Shown: positions 9,461-17,307, numbered from the stretch's first letter. The stretch is DNA of 22,957 nt from CAZFBR01 sp035353495 [NCBI: uncultured bacterium] (GCA_964517215.1 CAZFBR010000023.1:1-22957), one strand, 5' to 3'. Numbers and translations are program-made. Notes: a model not told the origin generated them from the letters alone.

Positions 9461-10821
9461 CAGCGGGTGAAGCGCTCGCGATAGGCGGCCTGGGCGATGG
9501 CGGCGAGTCCCGCCAGATCGCGCGGCTTGAGCCGGTGGACATTCACCTCGGGCAGCGTTGCCTGCCGTGCCAGCCGCTCGGGGAGTTCCGGGCGGAACCC
9601 GATGATCCGCTCGATCTTTTCCGGGAACTTGCCCGGGTCGGCCGTGAGGAACGTCCCGATTTTCACCTCGTCGCCGAACTGCCGGCGATACTGCAGCGCG
9701 CCCGCCACCGCCACCGCGCCGTGGACATCAAGCAGGTAGCCCGTCTCCTCGTAGACCCGGCGGATGGTCGCCGCCGTCAGTGCGTCATCAACCGTCACCG
9801 GCACAATCAGTTCGCGCATCTTCGCCAGGTCGCGATTGAACAGGTACAGGATACGCGGGATATTGTTCGGCTTCTTGACGTTCATCGCGTTCGACAGGCA
9901 GTCGAACGTATCGTGCACCGTCACCTCAAGCGCCTCTTCTTCGAGCATGCGCACGAGATAATTGTTCAGGTTGTGGGGCGCCACATAATGGCGAATCGGC
10001 AGCCCGCCGATCCCCGGCGCCGCAAGGAAGTTGGCGCCGATATGCCCGGCGTTCCCCGTCGGGATGCAGATCGTCACCGGTTCCGGCCAGGTGCAGACGC
10101 GGGAGTAGAGCCAGTACGAGAAGACCGCCTGCGGGATAAACCGCCCCCAGTTGATCGAGTTGGCCGAGGTCGGGTTGACCCCCTTCAGGCGCGGGTCCTC
10201 GAGCGCGCCCTTGGCCAGTTCCTGGCATTCGTGGAAATCGCCGTCCACCTCGACGCAGAGCACATTGTCCCCCAGCGTGGTCATCTGCCGCCGCTGCTGC
10301 GCGGTCACCCCGCGCGCCGGGAACAGCACCACCACCAGCGCGCGCGGCTTGCCGAGAAACGCCTGGGCGATGGCCGGGCCGGTATCGCCGCTGGTGCCGA
10401 CAAAAACCACCGCCGCGCGGTCGCGCTTGTCCAGGTAATAATTCACCGCGCCGGCGACCAGCTGCGCGGCAAAATCCTTGAAGGCGTAGGTCCAGTTGCG
10501 GAACAGCTCCAGCACATAGTGGCGCGGATACAGTTCGCGCACCGGCGCCTGCACGCTGCCGTAGGCGGCATCGATCAGCGCCCGAAAATCAGCGGCGGGC
10601 ATGCCCGAAAAATACGGCTGCATGACTGCGTAGGCGAGATCGGCGTAGGGCCGGCCCGGGAAAGAGCGGATCACCTCCGGCGGCACCGTGAACGTGCGCT
10701 CGGGCACGAACAGCCCGCGGTCGGGCGCCTGCCCGGTCAGCAGCACCGTTTCGAGGTCGTAGTAGACCGGCGGCCGGCCGGCATACCAGTCGGCGGTATT
10801 GACAAAGCGAACGGGTTCCAT
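9460..10821 (-). CDS. thrC: Threonine synthase
   Basis: This PLP enzyme converts O-phosphohomoserine to threonine. From ATG 10821 it is 453 residues and belongs to the long ThrC class with the N-terminal domain (RGLFVP, then PYADLAYAVMQPYF). The PLP lysine is Lys115 in NWTYAFKDFAAQ. VGTSGDTGPA and CIPTGNAGHIGANF are the phosphate- and cofactor-binding loops, and NPTSANSINWGR is typical of the family. The open frame runs to 10893, but the ATG at 10821 overlaps the preceding stop (TGATG) and has GAAGGA about 9 nt upstream, so it is preferred. It lies between the ArgA-type acetyltransferase and nth; no other threonine-pathway gene is visible. Confidence 0.95.
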   Translation of the reverse strand: MEPVRFVNTADWYAGRPPVYYDLETVLLTGQAPDRGLFVPERTFTVPPEVIRSFPGRPYADLAYAVMQPYFSGMPAADFRALIDAAYGSVQAPVRELYPRHYVLELFRNWTYAFKDFAAQLVAGAVNYYLDKRDRAAVVFVGTSGDTGPAIAQAFLGKPRALVVVLFPARGVTAQQRRQMTTLGDNVLCVEVDGDFHECQELAKGALEDPRLKGVNPTSANSINWGRFIPQAVFSYWLYSRVCTWPEPVTICIPTGNAGHIGANFLAAPGIGGLPIRHYVAPHNLNNYLVRMLEEEALEVTVHDTFDCLSNAMNVKKPNNIPRILYLFNRDLAKMRELIVPVTVDDALTAATIRRVYEETGYLLDVHGAVAVAGALQYRRQFGDEVKIGTFLTADPGKFPEKIERIIGFRPELPERLARQATLPEVNVHRLKPRDLAGLAAIAQAAYRERFTR

Positions 10822-11291
10822 CAGTCCAGGTCCTTCACCAGCGCCTGCTCGTCGCAATTGGGAAACTTCGGGCAGCGCACGCATTCCATCCATACCTTCT
10901 GCGGCAGCTCACTTTTGGCGGCATCGCGAAAACCGATCTTCTGAAAGAAGCCGCCGACATAGGTCAGCGCGAACACGCGCCGGATGCCCAGGTGCCGCGC
11001 CTCGGCAATGCAGGCGTCAACGAGCCTGCCGCCGTAGCCCCGGCCCTGCAGCTCCTCCGCCACCGTCAGCGCGCGGATCTCCGCCAGGTCCGACCAGAAG
11101 ATGTGCAGGGCGCAGGTGCCGAGAATTTCGTCGCCGCGCGCCACCACCTGATACTCGCGGATGTCGCTGTAGAGTTCCAGCAGCTTGCGGTTGAGCATCA
11201 GCCGCCGCTCCGCATAGCGGCTGATCAGCGCCTGCATCTTCTCCACATCGGTCAGCCGCGCCGGGCGCACGACCAGGGCAGCGTCAGCCAT
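10821..11291 (-). CDS. GNAT acetyltransferase, short N-acetylglutamate synthase type
   Basis: 156 residues with a single GNAT domain. Evidence is VVRPARLTDVEKMQALI at the start, LAEIRALTVAEELQGRGYGGRLV (acetyl-CoA pyrophosphate loop, QGRGYG) and VFALTYVGGFFQKIGF. The C-terminal KVWMECVRCPKFPNCDE closely resembles the Cys-containing tail of short ArgA-like N-acetylglutamate synthases, which lack the kinase-like domain. Acetylation of glutamate as the first step of arginine synthesis is therefore likely but inferred. The start overlaps the upstream gene by 8 bp and has a strong GGAGGTG about 5 nt upstream, so it can be translated independently as well as by coupling. No other arginine gene is seen nearby. 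Confidence 0.82.
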   Translation of the reverse strand: MADAALVVRPARLTDVEKMQALISRYAERRLMLNRKLLELYSDIREYQVVARGDEILGTCALHIFWSDLAEIRALTVAEELQGRGYGGRLVDACIAEARHLGIRRVFALTYVGGFFQKIGFRDAAKSELPQKVWMECVRCPKFPNCDEQALVKDLD

Positions 11292-12084
11292 GGGACACCT
11301 CCATCAGGGGGGGGGGCGGGGCGGCGGTCAGGCCGGCCAGCGTCCGCGCCAGCCGGAAGCCGACCGGCGACATCTGGGTTTCGTAGATGATAAACTGCGC
11401 ATTCCACGCCTGCAGCAGCACTTCCTCAACCGCGCTTTCCGTCAGGAAAAAAACATGCCGGAACCGCGCCGCCAACAGCGCCGCCAGCGGGTACGCCCGC
11501 CCGTCCCCGAACTCGCGATGCAGGCAGTAGAGCATCACCGCCCAGGACGGCGCCACCGCCTGCAGATGCAAATCCTCGCCGGCCACCGTCACCCAGCCCG
11601 CCTTTTTGAGCAGCCGCAGCAGCCGGTCGCCCGACTTGCGGTCGGGCCGCAGCAGACAGACGGTGACAAAGGCATGCAGGACTTCGACGGGGAGCACCCG
11701 CCGGCCCGCCTGCGCCAGCGGACAGAGCACCTGGCGGAGAAAATCATCGACCAGGTGGTCGCTGAAACCGAACTCGTAGAGCAGCAGCTGCAGGCGGTCG
11801 CGTTCCGTCAGCTGCGGCCACCACGCCACCACCGGCGGCTGCGGCACGCCCGGCGGGAAAAAACGCTCGAGGATCTTGTAGGCATTGACCCGCCGGGTCG
11901 CGGGCGACGCCTGCGGCAGCTTTTCCTGCAGCAGGTTGAAGAGGTCGTCGCGCGTCGCGCAGCCGGGCGCGAGCAGCATCGCCTGTGCCGTCTCCTTGAG
12001 CAGGTCGTCATACATCGACACGTAGGTGCGTGGCGCGGGCGCGGGCGCGGCCACGGTCGGAAAGAGCGCCAGCTGGTCGGTCAT
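11284..12084 (-). CDS. Uncharacterised 266-residue protein
   Basis: The start at 12084 (MTDQLALFP) is favoured over a frame extending to 12126 because it forms an ATGA overlap with the phosphatase gene. I recognise no family with confidence. The protein is mostly helical: an N-terminal segment (YVSMYDDLLKETAQAMLL, NLLQEKLPQASPATRRVNAY, KILERFF), a middle part beginning LTERDRLQLLLYEFGFSDHL, then a winged-helix-like stretch (SGDRLLRLLKKAGWVTVAGE, DLHLQAV). A polyproline/Leu stretch near the end is encoded by a C-tract. There is no signal peptide, membrane segment or cysteine cluster. The general layout is faintly reminiscent of BrxA-type (DUF1819) proteins, but this is only an impression. Its tight placement in a housekeeping operon argues for a core cellular role. 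Confidence 0.75.
   Translation of the reverse strand: MTDQLALFPTVAAPAPAPRTYVSMYDDLLKETAQAMLLAPGCATRDDLFNLLQEKLPQASPATRRVNAYKILERFFPPGVPQPPVVAWWPQLTERDRLQLLLYEFGFSDHLVDDFLRQVLCPLAQAGRRVLPVEVLHAFVTVCLLRPDRKSGDRLLRLLKKAGWVTVAGEDLHLQAVAPSWAVMLYCLHREFGDGRAYPLAALLAARFRHVFFLTESAVEEVLLQAWNAQFIIYETQMSPVGFRLARTLAGLTAAPPPPLMEVSHG
11307..11316 (+). repeat. Run of ten G (poly-C in the coding strand)
   Basis: Ten consecutive G on the plus strand encode prolines near the C-terminus of the 266-residue unknown protein. The run lies about 15-24 bases before the start codon of the acetyltransferase gene. Runs of this length are slippage-prone in replication and in sequencing. Confidence 0.95.
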
Positions 12085-12878
12085 TGCGCCCGCCGCCGCC
12101 ACCACTGCCTGAGGTCCTGCAGCCAACCCCCCTCGACCAGCTGCAGCGGCTCGTTGAAATCGACTTCCTCGCCGCGGATGATGGCGCCCGGGACCGTGGT
12201 GGTCAGCTGGGCGACATTATCCGCGCCCAGCAGCGGCGTCGCCAGCGCCACCCACTCCCGCTGGCAGAAGGTGCGCTGGCGCGCATCATGCGCGTCGCTC
12301 GCGACCGCATGCACCAGATGATGCTCCAAAAAGAGCCGCGCCACCTCGCGCACCGAATTGCCGAAATAGCCGAGCAGCGCGCCCGCGTTCTGCTGCACCA
12401 GCACCCCCTTGTACACCAGCTCATAGAGGAGCGAGGGCTTGTTGATAATGTCGAGATTCCGCTCGGGATGCGCCAGGATCGGATGATAGCCGCGGATCTG
12501 CAGCTCGAACACGATCTCATCCATCCCCTGCGGCAGGCCCATGGCGGGAAATTCAAGCAGCACATACCGGCCGGCGCCGAGCGTAATCGCCCGCTGCTCC
12601 TTCGCCGCCTCGAGCACGTCAAAGTCAAGGTACACTTCGCCGCCGACATGCAGCTTGACCGGGATCCCCGCCGCCTGCGCCAGCGCCTGCAGCTCCGCCA
12701 CGCCGCGGGCGATGCTCTCCGGCGTATGGTCGTAGCTCCCCTTCATCACATGCGGGCTGGCGACCAGCTCGGTGATCCCCTGGTCCGCCGCCTGGCGCAG
12801 CATGGCCAGCGATTCCTCGGACGATGCCGGACCGTCGTCGAACCCGGGCAGGATGTGCGTATGCAGGTCAATCATCAT
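12081..12878 (-). CDS. PHP-type tyrosine-protein phosphatase, CpsB/YwqE-like
   Basis: 265 residues of the PHP metallo-phosphoesterase class that in Gram-positive capsule systems removes phosphate from tyrosine kinases. The metal-binding motifs are all present: MIDLHTHILPGFDDGP at the N-terminus (H6, H8), VASPHV, GGEVYLDF, HPILAHPERN and VASDAHD. Start: tandem ATG codons at 12878 and 12875; both overlap the end of the YugP-like gene, by 11 or 8 bp. The stop forms ATGA with the next gene. No tyrosine kinase or capsule gene is adjacent, though a glycosyltransferase locus lies about 7 kb upstream in the same orientation. The family call is firm, the substrate uncertain. Confidence 0.9.
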   Translation of the reverse strand: MMIDLHTHILPGFDDGPASSEESLAMLRQAADQGITELVASPHVMKGSYDHTPESIARGVAELQALAQAAGIPVKLHVGGEVYLDFDVLEAAKEQRAITLGAGRYVLLEFPAMGLPQGMDEIVFELQIRGYHPILAHPERNLDIINKPSLLYELVYKGVLVQQNAGALLGYFGNSVREVARLFLEHHLVHAVASDAHDARQRTFCQREWVALATPLLGADNVAQLTTTVPGAIIRGEEVDFNEPLQLVEGGWLQDLRQWWRRRAQ

Positions 12879-13554
12879 GCGATCCGCGCAGCACGATCAG
12901 CCGCAGCAGCTGCAGCACCGCCATCAGCGTCGCCGCAAGGTAGGTGAACGCCGCGGCGGTGAGCACCGCCCGCGCCCCCGGCAGTTCGTCCGCCGCGAGG
13001 ATATTGCTGCCGCGCAGCAGCGCGAGCGCCCGGCGCGAGGCGTCGAGCTCGACCGGCAGGGTCACCAGCTGGAAGGCCACTGCCGCCGAAAAGGCGATGA
13101 TGCCGAGGTTCATCATGAACCCCGAGCCAAACAGCAGGCCGAGGAGGAAGAGCGGCATGGCCGCCTGCGAACCGATATTCGCCACCGGGACAATGGCCGA
13201 CCGCGCCGCGAAAAGGACGAACGCCTCGCGGTGCTGGACCGCATGCCCGATTTCGTGGGCCGCAATCCCCGCCGCCGCCACCGACGGCACCCCGGCCACG
13301 CCGGGCGACAGGCGCAGCACCTGCGCGCGCGGGTCGTAATGGTCGTCGAGCTGCCCCTGCGTCCGCTCCACCGTCACCCCGGGCAGGCCCGCGGTCAGCA
13401 GCAGCCGCTGCGCCACCTGCGCGCCGGTCAGATTGGCGCGGGTGCGCACCTGCGACCAGCGCGCGAAGGCCGACGACACCTTGTGCTGCGCCCAGAACGA
13501 CAGCAGCAGCGCCGGCAGGATGAGCAGCATGGTCCAGTCGTAGAACGGATACAT
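12868..13554 (-). CDS. Membrane zinc metallopeptidase, YugP type
   Basis: 228 residues. It opens with a membrane segment (about 8-22, TMLLILPALLLSFWA). HEIGHAVQH (His100, Glu101, His104) is the zinc-binding motif, and LPVELDAS further on likely carries the third ligand region. Additional hydrophobic segments are seen at about 118-145, 148-165 and near the C-terminus (YLAATLMAVLQLLRLIVL). This fits the Zn-dependent membrane protease family represented by B. subtilis YugP, whose substrates are unknown. It is separated from the DUF116 gene by one base. The combination def, fmt, DUF116 and YugP-like recurs in clostridial-type genomes, from general knowledge. Confidence 0.9.
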   Translation of the reverse strand: MYPFYDWTMLLILPALLLSFWAQHKVSSAFARWSQVRTRANLTGAQVAQRLLLTAGLPGVTVERTQGQLDDHYDPRAQVLRLSPGVAGVPSVAAAGIAAHEIGHAVQHREAFVLFAARSAIVPVANIGSQAAMPLFLLGLLFGSGFMMNLGIIAFSAAVAFQLVTLPVELDASRRALALLRGSNILAADELPGARAVLTAAAFTYLAATLMAVLQLLRLIVLRGSHDD

Positions 13555-13555
13555 G

Positions 13556-14248
13556 TTACAGGGTCCCCGTCATCGCGCGGTCGAGAATGCCGACCAGCTC
13601 ATTGATATCGATATTCGTGCTGCGACAGGGGCCGTTGGGCCGGCGGTTGAGAATGCCGAAGACGGGCGACTGGCGCACGTCGAAAATCCCCCCCAGCAGG
13701 TCGCGCTCGCAGGCGCAGGCGACGATGAGGTCGCTCTGCGACTGCTTGATCTGCCGGCGCGCCTCGGTGCCGCCGGTGACCACCATCACCTTGAGCCCGT
13801 GCTTCTTCGCCGCCGCGCGGATTGCGGGAATGCCGCACTTGCCGCATTCGCGGCAGTTGTCCACGTCGGTGGTGATCTTGTAGCTGCATTCCCACCATTG
13901 CAGGCAGTGCGGGAAGAGGATCAGTACATTTTTGATATGGCGGCCGCGCAGGCGGCGCGCCACGTTGCGGTTGTTGATGGCGATCATCTGCCGGCGAATG
14001 TCGTCGAGCCCGAGTCCGAACACTTTGCCCCAGAGCAGCACCAGCGGCAGCATGAGCCGCGTGCCATGCACCCCCACCCCGCCGGGCAGGCGGATGGACC
14101 GCGCCATGAAATAGAGCAGCAGTACCGCAAATGCCAGCATGCCCCAGACGCGCACGTGCGGCTGGAACGACGCCGCCAGCAGCAGCGCGGCAAAGAGCAC
14201 CGTGCCGAGCGATGCCAGCAGGGTCAGGTGCCAGCGCAGCGAAAGCAT
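13556..14248 (-). CDS. DUF116-family membrane protein with conserved cysteines
   Basis: 230 residues from the ATG at 14248, which overlaps the fmt stop as TGATG; a GTG four codons upstream is less likely. Two hydrophobic segments (about 8-27 and 35-48) anchor it. The soluble part has the DUF116 pattern: LFPHCLQWWEC, then NCRECGKCGIPAI, VVTGGTEARR, VACACERDLLGGI, VFGILNRRPNGPCRSTN. The cysteines (C115, C121, C132, C135, C138, C178, C180, C208) could bind an iron-sulfur cluster or zinc. The function of the family is not known to me. Its constant neighbours here are fmt and a YugP-like protease. Confidence 0.88.
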   Translation of the reverse strand: MLSLRWHLTLLASLGTVLFAALLLAASFQPHVRVWGMLAFAVLLLYFMARSIRLPGGVGVHGTRLMLPLVLLWGKVFGLGLDDIRRQMIAINNRNVARRLRGRHIKNVLILFPHCLQWWECSYKITTDVDNCRECGKCGIPAIRAAAKKHGLKVMVVTGGTEARRQIKQSQSDLIVACACERDLLGGIFDVRQSPVFGILNRRPNGPCRSTNIDINELVGILDRAMTGTL

Positions 14249-15195
14249 CAGCCGCCCCACTGTTCACCGGCCGCCGGCCGGTAGCCGCGCACGAATTCAG
14301 CCGCTGTCATCTCCCGCTTCCCCTCCGGTTGCACCCGCACCAGCTCCAAATGCCCGTCGCCCGTCGCCAGCGTCAGCGGATCAAGGGCAACCACCTTCCC
14401 CGCCGCCCCGGAACCCGCCACCGGGCGCGCGGCGCTGATCACCAGCCGTTTGCCCGCGCGCAGCGTATGGGCGCCGGGCGCGGGCGACAGCCCGCGCACC
14501 TGCCGGTCAAGCACCGCCGCCGGGCGCGTCCAGTCGATGCCCCGTTCCTCTTTCGCCAGCTTCTTCGCCAGCGAGGCGCGCGTATGGTCCTGCGCCTGCG
14601 GCCGGATGCTGCCGTCCGCCAGGCCCGCCAGCGTCCGCACCGTCACTGCCGCACCCAGTTGCGCCAGTTTCGCGCGCAGGGTGCCATAGGTCTCGTCCGC
14701 CGCCACCGGCAGCGTTGCCGTCAGCAGAATGCCGCCGGTATCAACATGCTCGTCCATGGTGATCGTCGTTACCCCGGTCTCGGCGAGGCCGTCGAGCACC
14801 GCCCGCCGCACCGGCTCCGCCCCGCGCAACGCGGGGAGCAGCGAGCCGTGCAAATTGACCGCCGCCAGGCGCGGCGCCTGCAGCACGGGCGCGCGCAGAA
14901 TCTGCCCGAAATCAACCACCAGCAGCACGTCCGGCTGCGCCGCAGTGATCGCCGCCAGCGCATCCGGCGCGTTGATGTCTGCAGCGATACCGACGGGCAC
15001 CCCGTGCTCCCGCGCCCAGCGTTCCGCCGGACAGGGAGTCAGTTCGCGTCCGCGCCCCGCCGGGCGGGCGGGCGGGGTGAGCAGCAGCACGAGTTCATGC
15101 CCCGCCGCCGCGAGTGCGGCAAACGCCGGCAGGCCGAAATCGCCGCCGCTGCAGCCGACCACCCGCAGCACACGGCCGGCACCCGGATTGGTCAT
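14248..15195 (-). CDS. fmt: Methionyl-tRNA formyltransferase
   Basis: Fmt formylates initiator Met-tRNA with 10-formyl-tetrahydrofolate. From ATG 15195 it is 315 residues, the family length. The catalytic Asn-His-Asp set is visible in VNLHGSLLPALRGAEP (N114, H116) and DEHVDTGGILLT (D152). The C-terminal tRNA-binding domain follows (IDWTRPAAVLDRQVRGLSPAPGAHT). The loop usually reading AYGQIL is VDFGQIL here, a mild divergence. A GTG two codons upstream is possible, but the ATG has AGGA at suitable distance. The order ssnA-def-fmt is downstream-directed, with a 103-bp gap from def and a TGATG overlap with the DUF116 gene. Confidence 0.94.
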   Translation of the reverse strand: MTNPGAGRVLRVVGCSGGDFGLPAFAALAAAGHELVLLLTPPARPAGRGRELTPCPAERWAREHGVPVGIAADINAPDALAAITAAQPDVLLVVDFGQILRAPVLQAPRLAAVNLHGSLLPALRGAEPVRRAVLDGLAETGVTTITMDEHVDTGGILLTATLPVAADETYGTLRAKLAQLGAAVTVRTLAGLADGSIRPQAQDHTRASLAKKLAKEERGIDWTRPAAVLDRQVRGLSPAPGAHTLRAGKRLVISAARPVAGSGAAGKVVALDPLTLATGDGHLELVRVQPEGKREMTAAEFVRGYRPAAGEQWGG

Positions 15196-15298
15196 GCGCA
15201 CCGTCCTGCCGGTGCGCCGGCAGCCCGTCCGCGGGCGCCGGCTGCATGGTCATGGCCGGCCGCCAGAACGCCGTCGTGCCCCGAACCCGACATCGCCA
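15196..15298 (-). other. Gap between def and fmt with a possible 33-codon frame
   Basis: This is the only sizeable gap in the operon. An open frame from ATG 15293 to TGA 15192 encodes 33 Ala/Gly/Arg/His-rich residues and would couple to fmt through ATGA. It has no ribosome binding site and its composition is what random GC-rich DNA gives, so I doubt it is a gene. GCAGCC and GGCTGC in this gap can pair to form a loose hairpin. Confidence 0.25.
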
Positions 15299-15817
15299 CT
15301 ACGTCCGTCGCCGCAGTTTTTGCACGTCCTCGCGCGTGGCGTTGTCCCGCGCCAGCACTTCCGCCCGCTTCTTCTCGGGCAGCCGGTCGACGAAGACAAT
15401 GCCTTCGAGGTGGTCGTACTCATGCTGCATGGCCCGGGCAAAGTAGCCCTCGCCCGCCAGCACACATTCCTTGCCGTCAACATCGGTGAAACGAAGGGTC
15501 GCCTTCGCCCAGCGCTTGACCTCAGCGCGCTTGCCGGGGACCGAGAGGCACCCCTCCTCGTCAACCAGCATCTCCCCCGCCAGTTCCAGCGACGGGTTGA
15601 TCACCGCATACACCTTCTCCGGATCCTGCTGGTCGCGCAGCACGAACAGGCGGAGCGATTCACCCACCTGCGGGGCGGCAAGGCCCAGTCCCTCGTCGGC
15701 GTTCATCGTCTCGATCATGTCCTGCACCAGGGTGCGGATGCGATCGTCGATGGCCGGCACCGGCGCCCCGCAGCGGCGGAGCACCGGATCCGGATAGGTG
15801 TGGATTCTGAGCCGCAT
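15299..15817 (-). CDS. def: Peptide deformylase
   Basis: Peptide deformylase removes the formyl group from nascent chains, the partner step to Fmt. From ATG 15817 the protein is 172 residues. All three active-site motifs are intact: GLGLAAPQ (43-50), EEGCLS with metal ligand Cys90, and QHEYDHLEG with His132, Glu133 and His136. The frame extends nine residues upstream, but the ATG at 15817 overlaps the ssnA stop as TGATG and starts MRLRIHTYPDPVLR, as in the family. Confidence 0.96.
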   Translation of the reverse strand: MRLRIHTYPDPVLRRCGAPVPAIDDRIRTLVQDMIETMNADEGLGLAAPQVGESLRLFVLRDQQDPEKVYAVINPSLELAGEMLVDEEGCLSVPGKRAEVKRWAKATLRFTDVDGKECVLAGEGYFARAMQHEYDHLEGIVFVDRLPEKKRAEVLARDNATREDVQKLRRRT

Positions 15818-17154
15818 CAGTCGTTCGCCCGGCGCCGCGCCCACATCTTCGGCGCCAGTTCGCGCGACTTCGCCGCGATCGCCTGCTCATCGAGCGACAC
15901 AATCTTCTTCCCCTCCATCAGGACCTTGCCGGAGCCGATGGTGGTGTCCACCGTGGCGTCGACCATGCCGAAGATGAAGTGGCCGAGGAAATTGTCCGAC
16001 CCGAACGGCGTCGGCGGAATATAATCGACCACAATGATGTCCGCCGCGCAGCCCGCCGCCAGTTCGCCGACCTTGACGCTGAACTGCCGGTTGGCGATGG
16101 TGCGGTTGTTCTGCAGCAGCAGCTGCGGCATTTCGCAAAACGCCACGCGCGGGTCGCGCTGCTCGTGGCGGTGCAGCAGGTAGCCGCAGCGCATCTGCAC
16201 CGGCATGTCCGAACCCATGCCGTCCGTGCCGAGGCCGACCAGCACGCCCTTCTTCAGCATGGTCAGCACCTTGGCCGCGCCCACCGCGTTGTTCATGTTC
16301 GATTCGGGGTTGTGCACCGCCGCCGTCTTCGTCGCCGCGAGGATTTCCATCTCCTTTTCCGCGATGTGGATGCAGTGGACGAAGATCGACTTTTCGCCCG
16401 TCACCCCGAATTTGTGGAAGCGCTCGACCACGCCCATGCCGTAGGTCTTCTGGCAATGCTCGACGTCCGACTTGTCCTCGGCGACGTGGGTGTGGAAGCC
16501 CGCACCCAGCGCCCTGGCTTCGGCCGCACAGCGCTCGAGGGTCGCATCGCCCACGGTGAACGAGGCGTGCAGGCCGAGCAGGGCCGCGAGCTGCGGATCC
16601 TTTTCCTTTTGGCAGCGCCTGATGAAGCGCAGGTTCTCGTCGACGCCGCCGCCCGCCACATTGCGGTCGGAAACCTCGTAGCAGAGCGAGGCGCGCAGGC
16701 CCGCCTGCTTCACCGTGTCGGCGATCACATCGAGCGAGCCCTCCCGGCAGGACGGGCCGGCATGATGGTCGATGATCGAGGTCGTGCCGTTGCGGATGCA
16801 CTCCGCCAGCGGGATGAGGGCGCTGTACTTCACATCCTCCATGGTCAGCGCATAGTCGACCTTCCACCACAGGCGTTCAAGCACCTCGACGAAATTCGCC
16901 GCCGGCGTCCCCGGGATGCCCATGCCGCGGGCCATGGTCGAATAGAAATGGTGGTGCGCGCAGATGAAACCGGGCATGACCACCATGCCGTTCACGTTGC
17001 GCTTCTGCGCCGCCGGATATTTCTTTTCGAGGTCAGCAGTGGTGCCGACTTCGACAATGGTCGCGCCGTCGTAGCAGACAGCGCCGCCCGGAATCACCTT
17101 GCTGTTGTCGCCGCCTGTGACGACGAGACCGTTGACGATCAGTTGCTGTGCCAT
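15817..17154 (-). CDS. ssnA: SsnA-type amidohydrolase
   Basis: 445 residues of the amidohydrolase superfamily (TRZ/ATZ-like deaminase branch). PGFICAHHHFY (H67, H69), GFHTHVAED (H221), FVHCIHI and GLGTDGMGSD (D311) supply the metal site. IPGTPAANFVEVLERLWWKVD and GSLDVIADTVKQAGLRASLCYEVSDRN (each residue run quoted in part) match the SsnA subfamily, which from general knowledge is named as a putative selenium-metabolism protein because it accompanies selenium-dependent molybdenum hydroxylases. Substrate unproven; a purine- or guanine-like deamination is plausible. The start at 17154 has AAGGAGGAG about 5 nt upstream; 22 upstream codons of open frame are rejected. It leads the operon from a TTGACA promoter. 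No molybdenum hydroxylase gene is in the window. Confidence 0.9.
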   Translation of the reverse strand: MAQQLIVNGLVVTGGDNSKVIPGGAVCYDGATIVEVGTTADLEKKYPAAQKRNVNGMVVMPGFICAHHHFYSTMARGMGIPGTPAANFVEVLERLWWKVDYALTMEDVKYSALIPLAECIRNGTTSIIDHHAGPSCREGSLDVIADTVKQAGLRASLCYEVSDRNVAGGGVDENLRFIRRCQKEKDPQLAALLGLHASFTVGDATLERCAAEARALGAGFHTHVAEDKSDVEHCQKTYGMGVVERFHKFGVTGEKSIFVHCIHIAEKEMEILAATKTAAVHNPESNMNNAVGAAKVLTMLKKGVLVGLGTDGMGSDMPVQMRCGYLLHRHEQRDPRVAFCEMPQLLLQNNRTIANRQFSVKVGELAAGCAADIIVVDYIPPTPFGSDNFLGHFIFGMVDATVDTTIGSGKVLMEGKKIVSLDEQAIAAKSRELAPKMWARRRAND

Positions 17155-17233
17155 ACACTCCTCCTTGGCCGGTTTTTCCGCCGGATGGGTTGTCTGCGGG
17201 GTTCGCTTCTGCGCACCCAATTATATGAACGGT

Positions 17234-17262
17234 AAATTACCATACCCCGGCGGGAGTGTCAA
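17234..17262 (-). promoter_or_regulatory. Promoter for the ssnA-def-fmt operon
   Basis: On the minus strand a perfect TTGACA (17262-17257) is followed by a 17-bp spacer and TAATTT (17239-17234), preceded by TG one base upstream (extended -10). The transcript would start near 17227 with a leader of about 73 nt. A perfect TATAAT also occurs at 17225-17220 but has no -35 at the right distance. Confidence 0.6.
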
Positions 17263-17307
17263 AAGTACAACGACACCAAGCCTGAGTTGCGCCAAACGTT
17301 CTACGAT

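Noticed and set aside
9340-10944. 534-codon plus-strand frame opposite nth and thrC
   Set aside because: It mirrors well-supported thrC with catalytic motifs intact; the plus product has shadow composition (His/Arg/Gln).
17220-17225. Perfect TATAAT on the minus strand before ssnA
   Set aside because: The TTGACA is 31 bp away and no other -35 is present, so the TAATTT extended -10 at 17-bp spacing is preferred.
15979-17235. 418-codon plus-strand frame opposite ssnA
   Set aside because: It mirrors ssnA, whose family motifs are complete on the minus strand.
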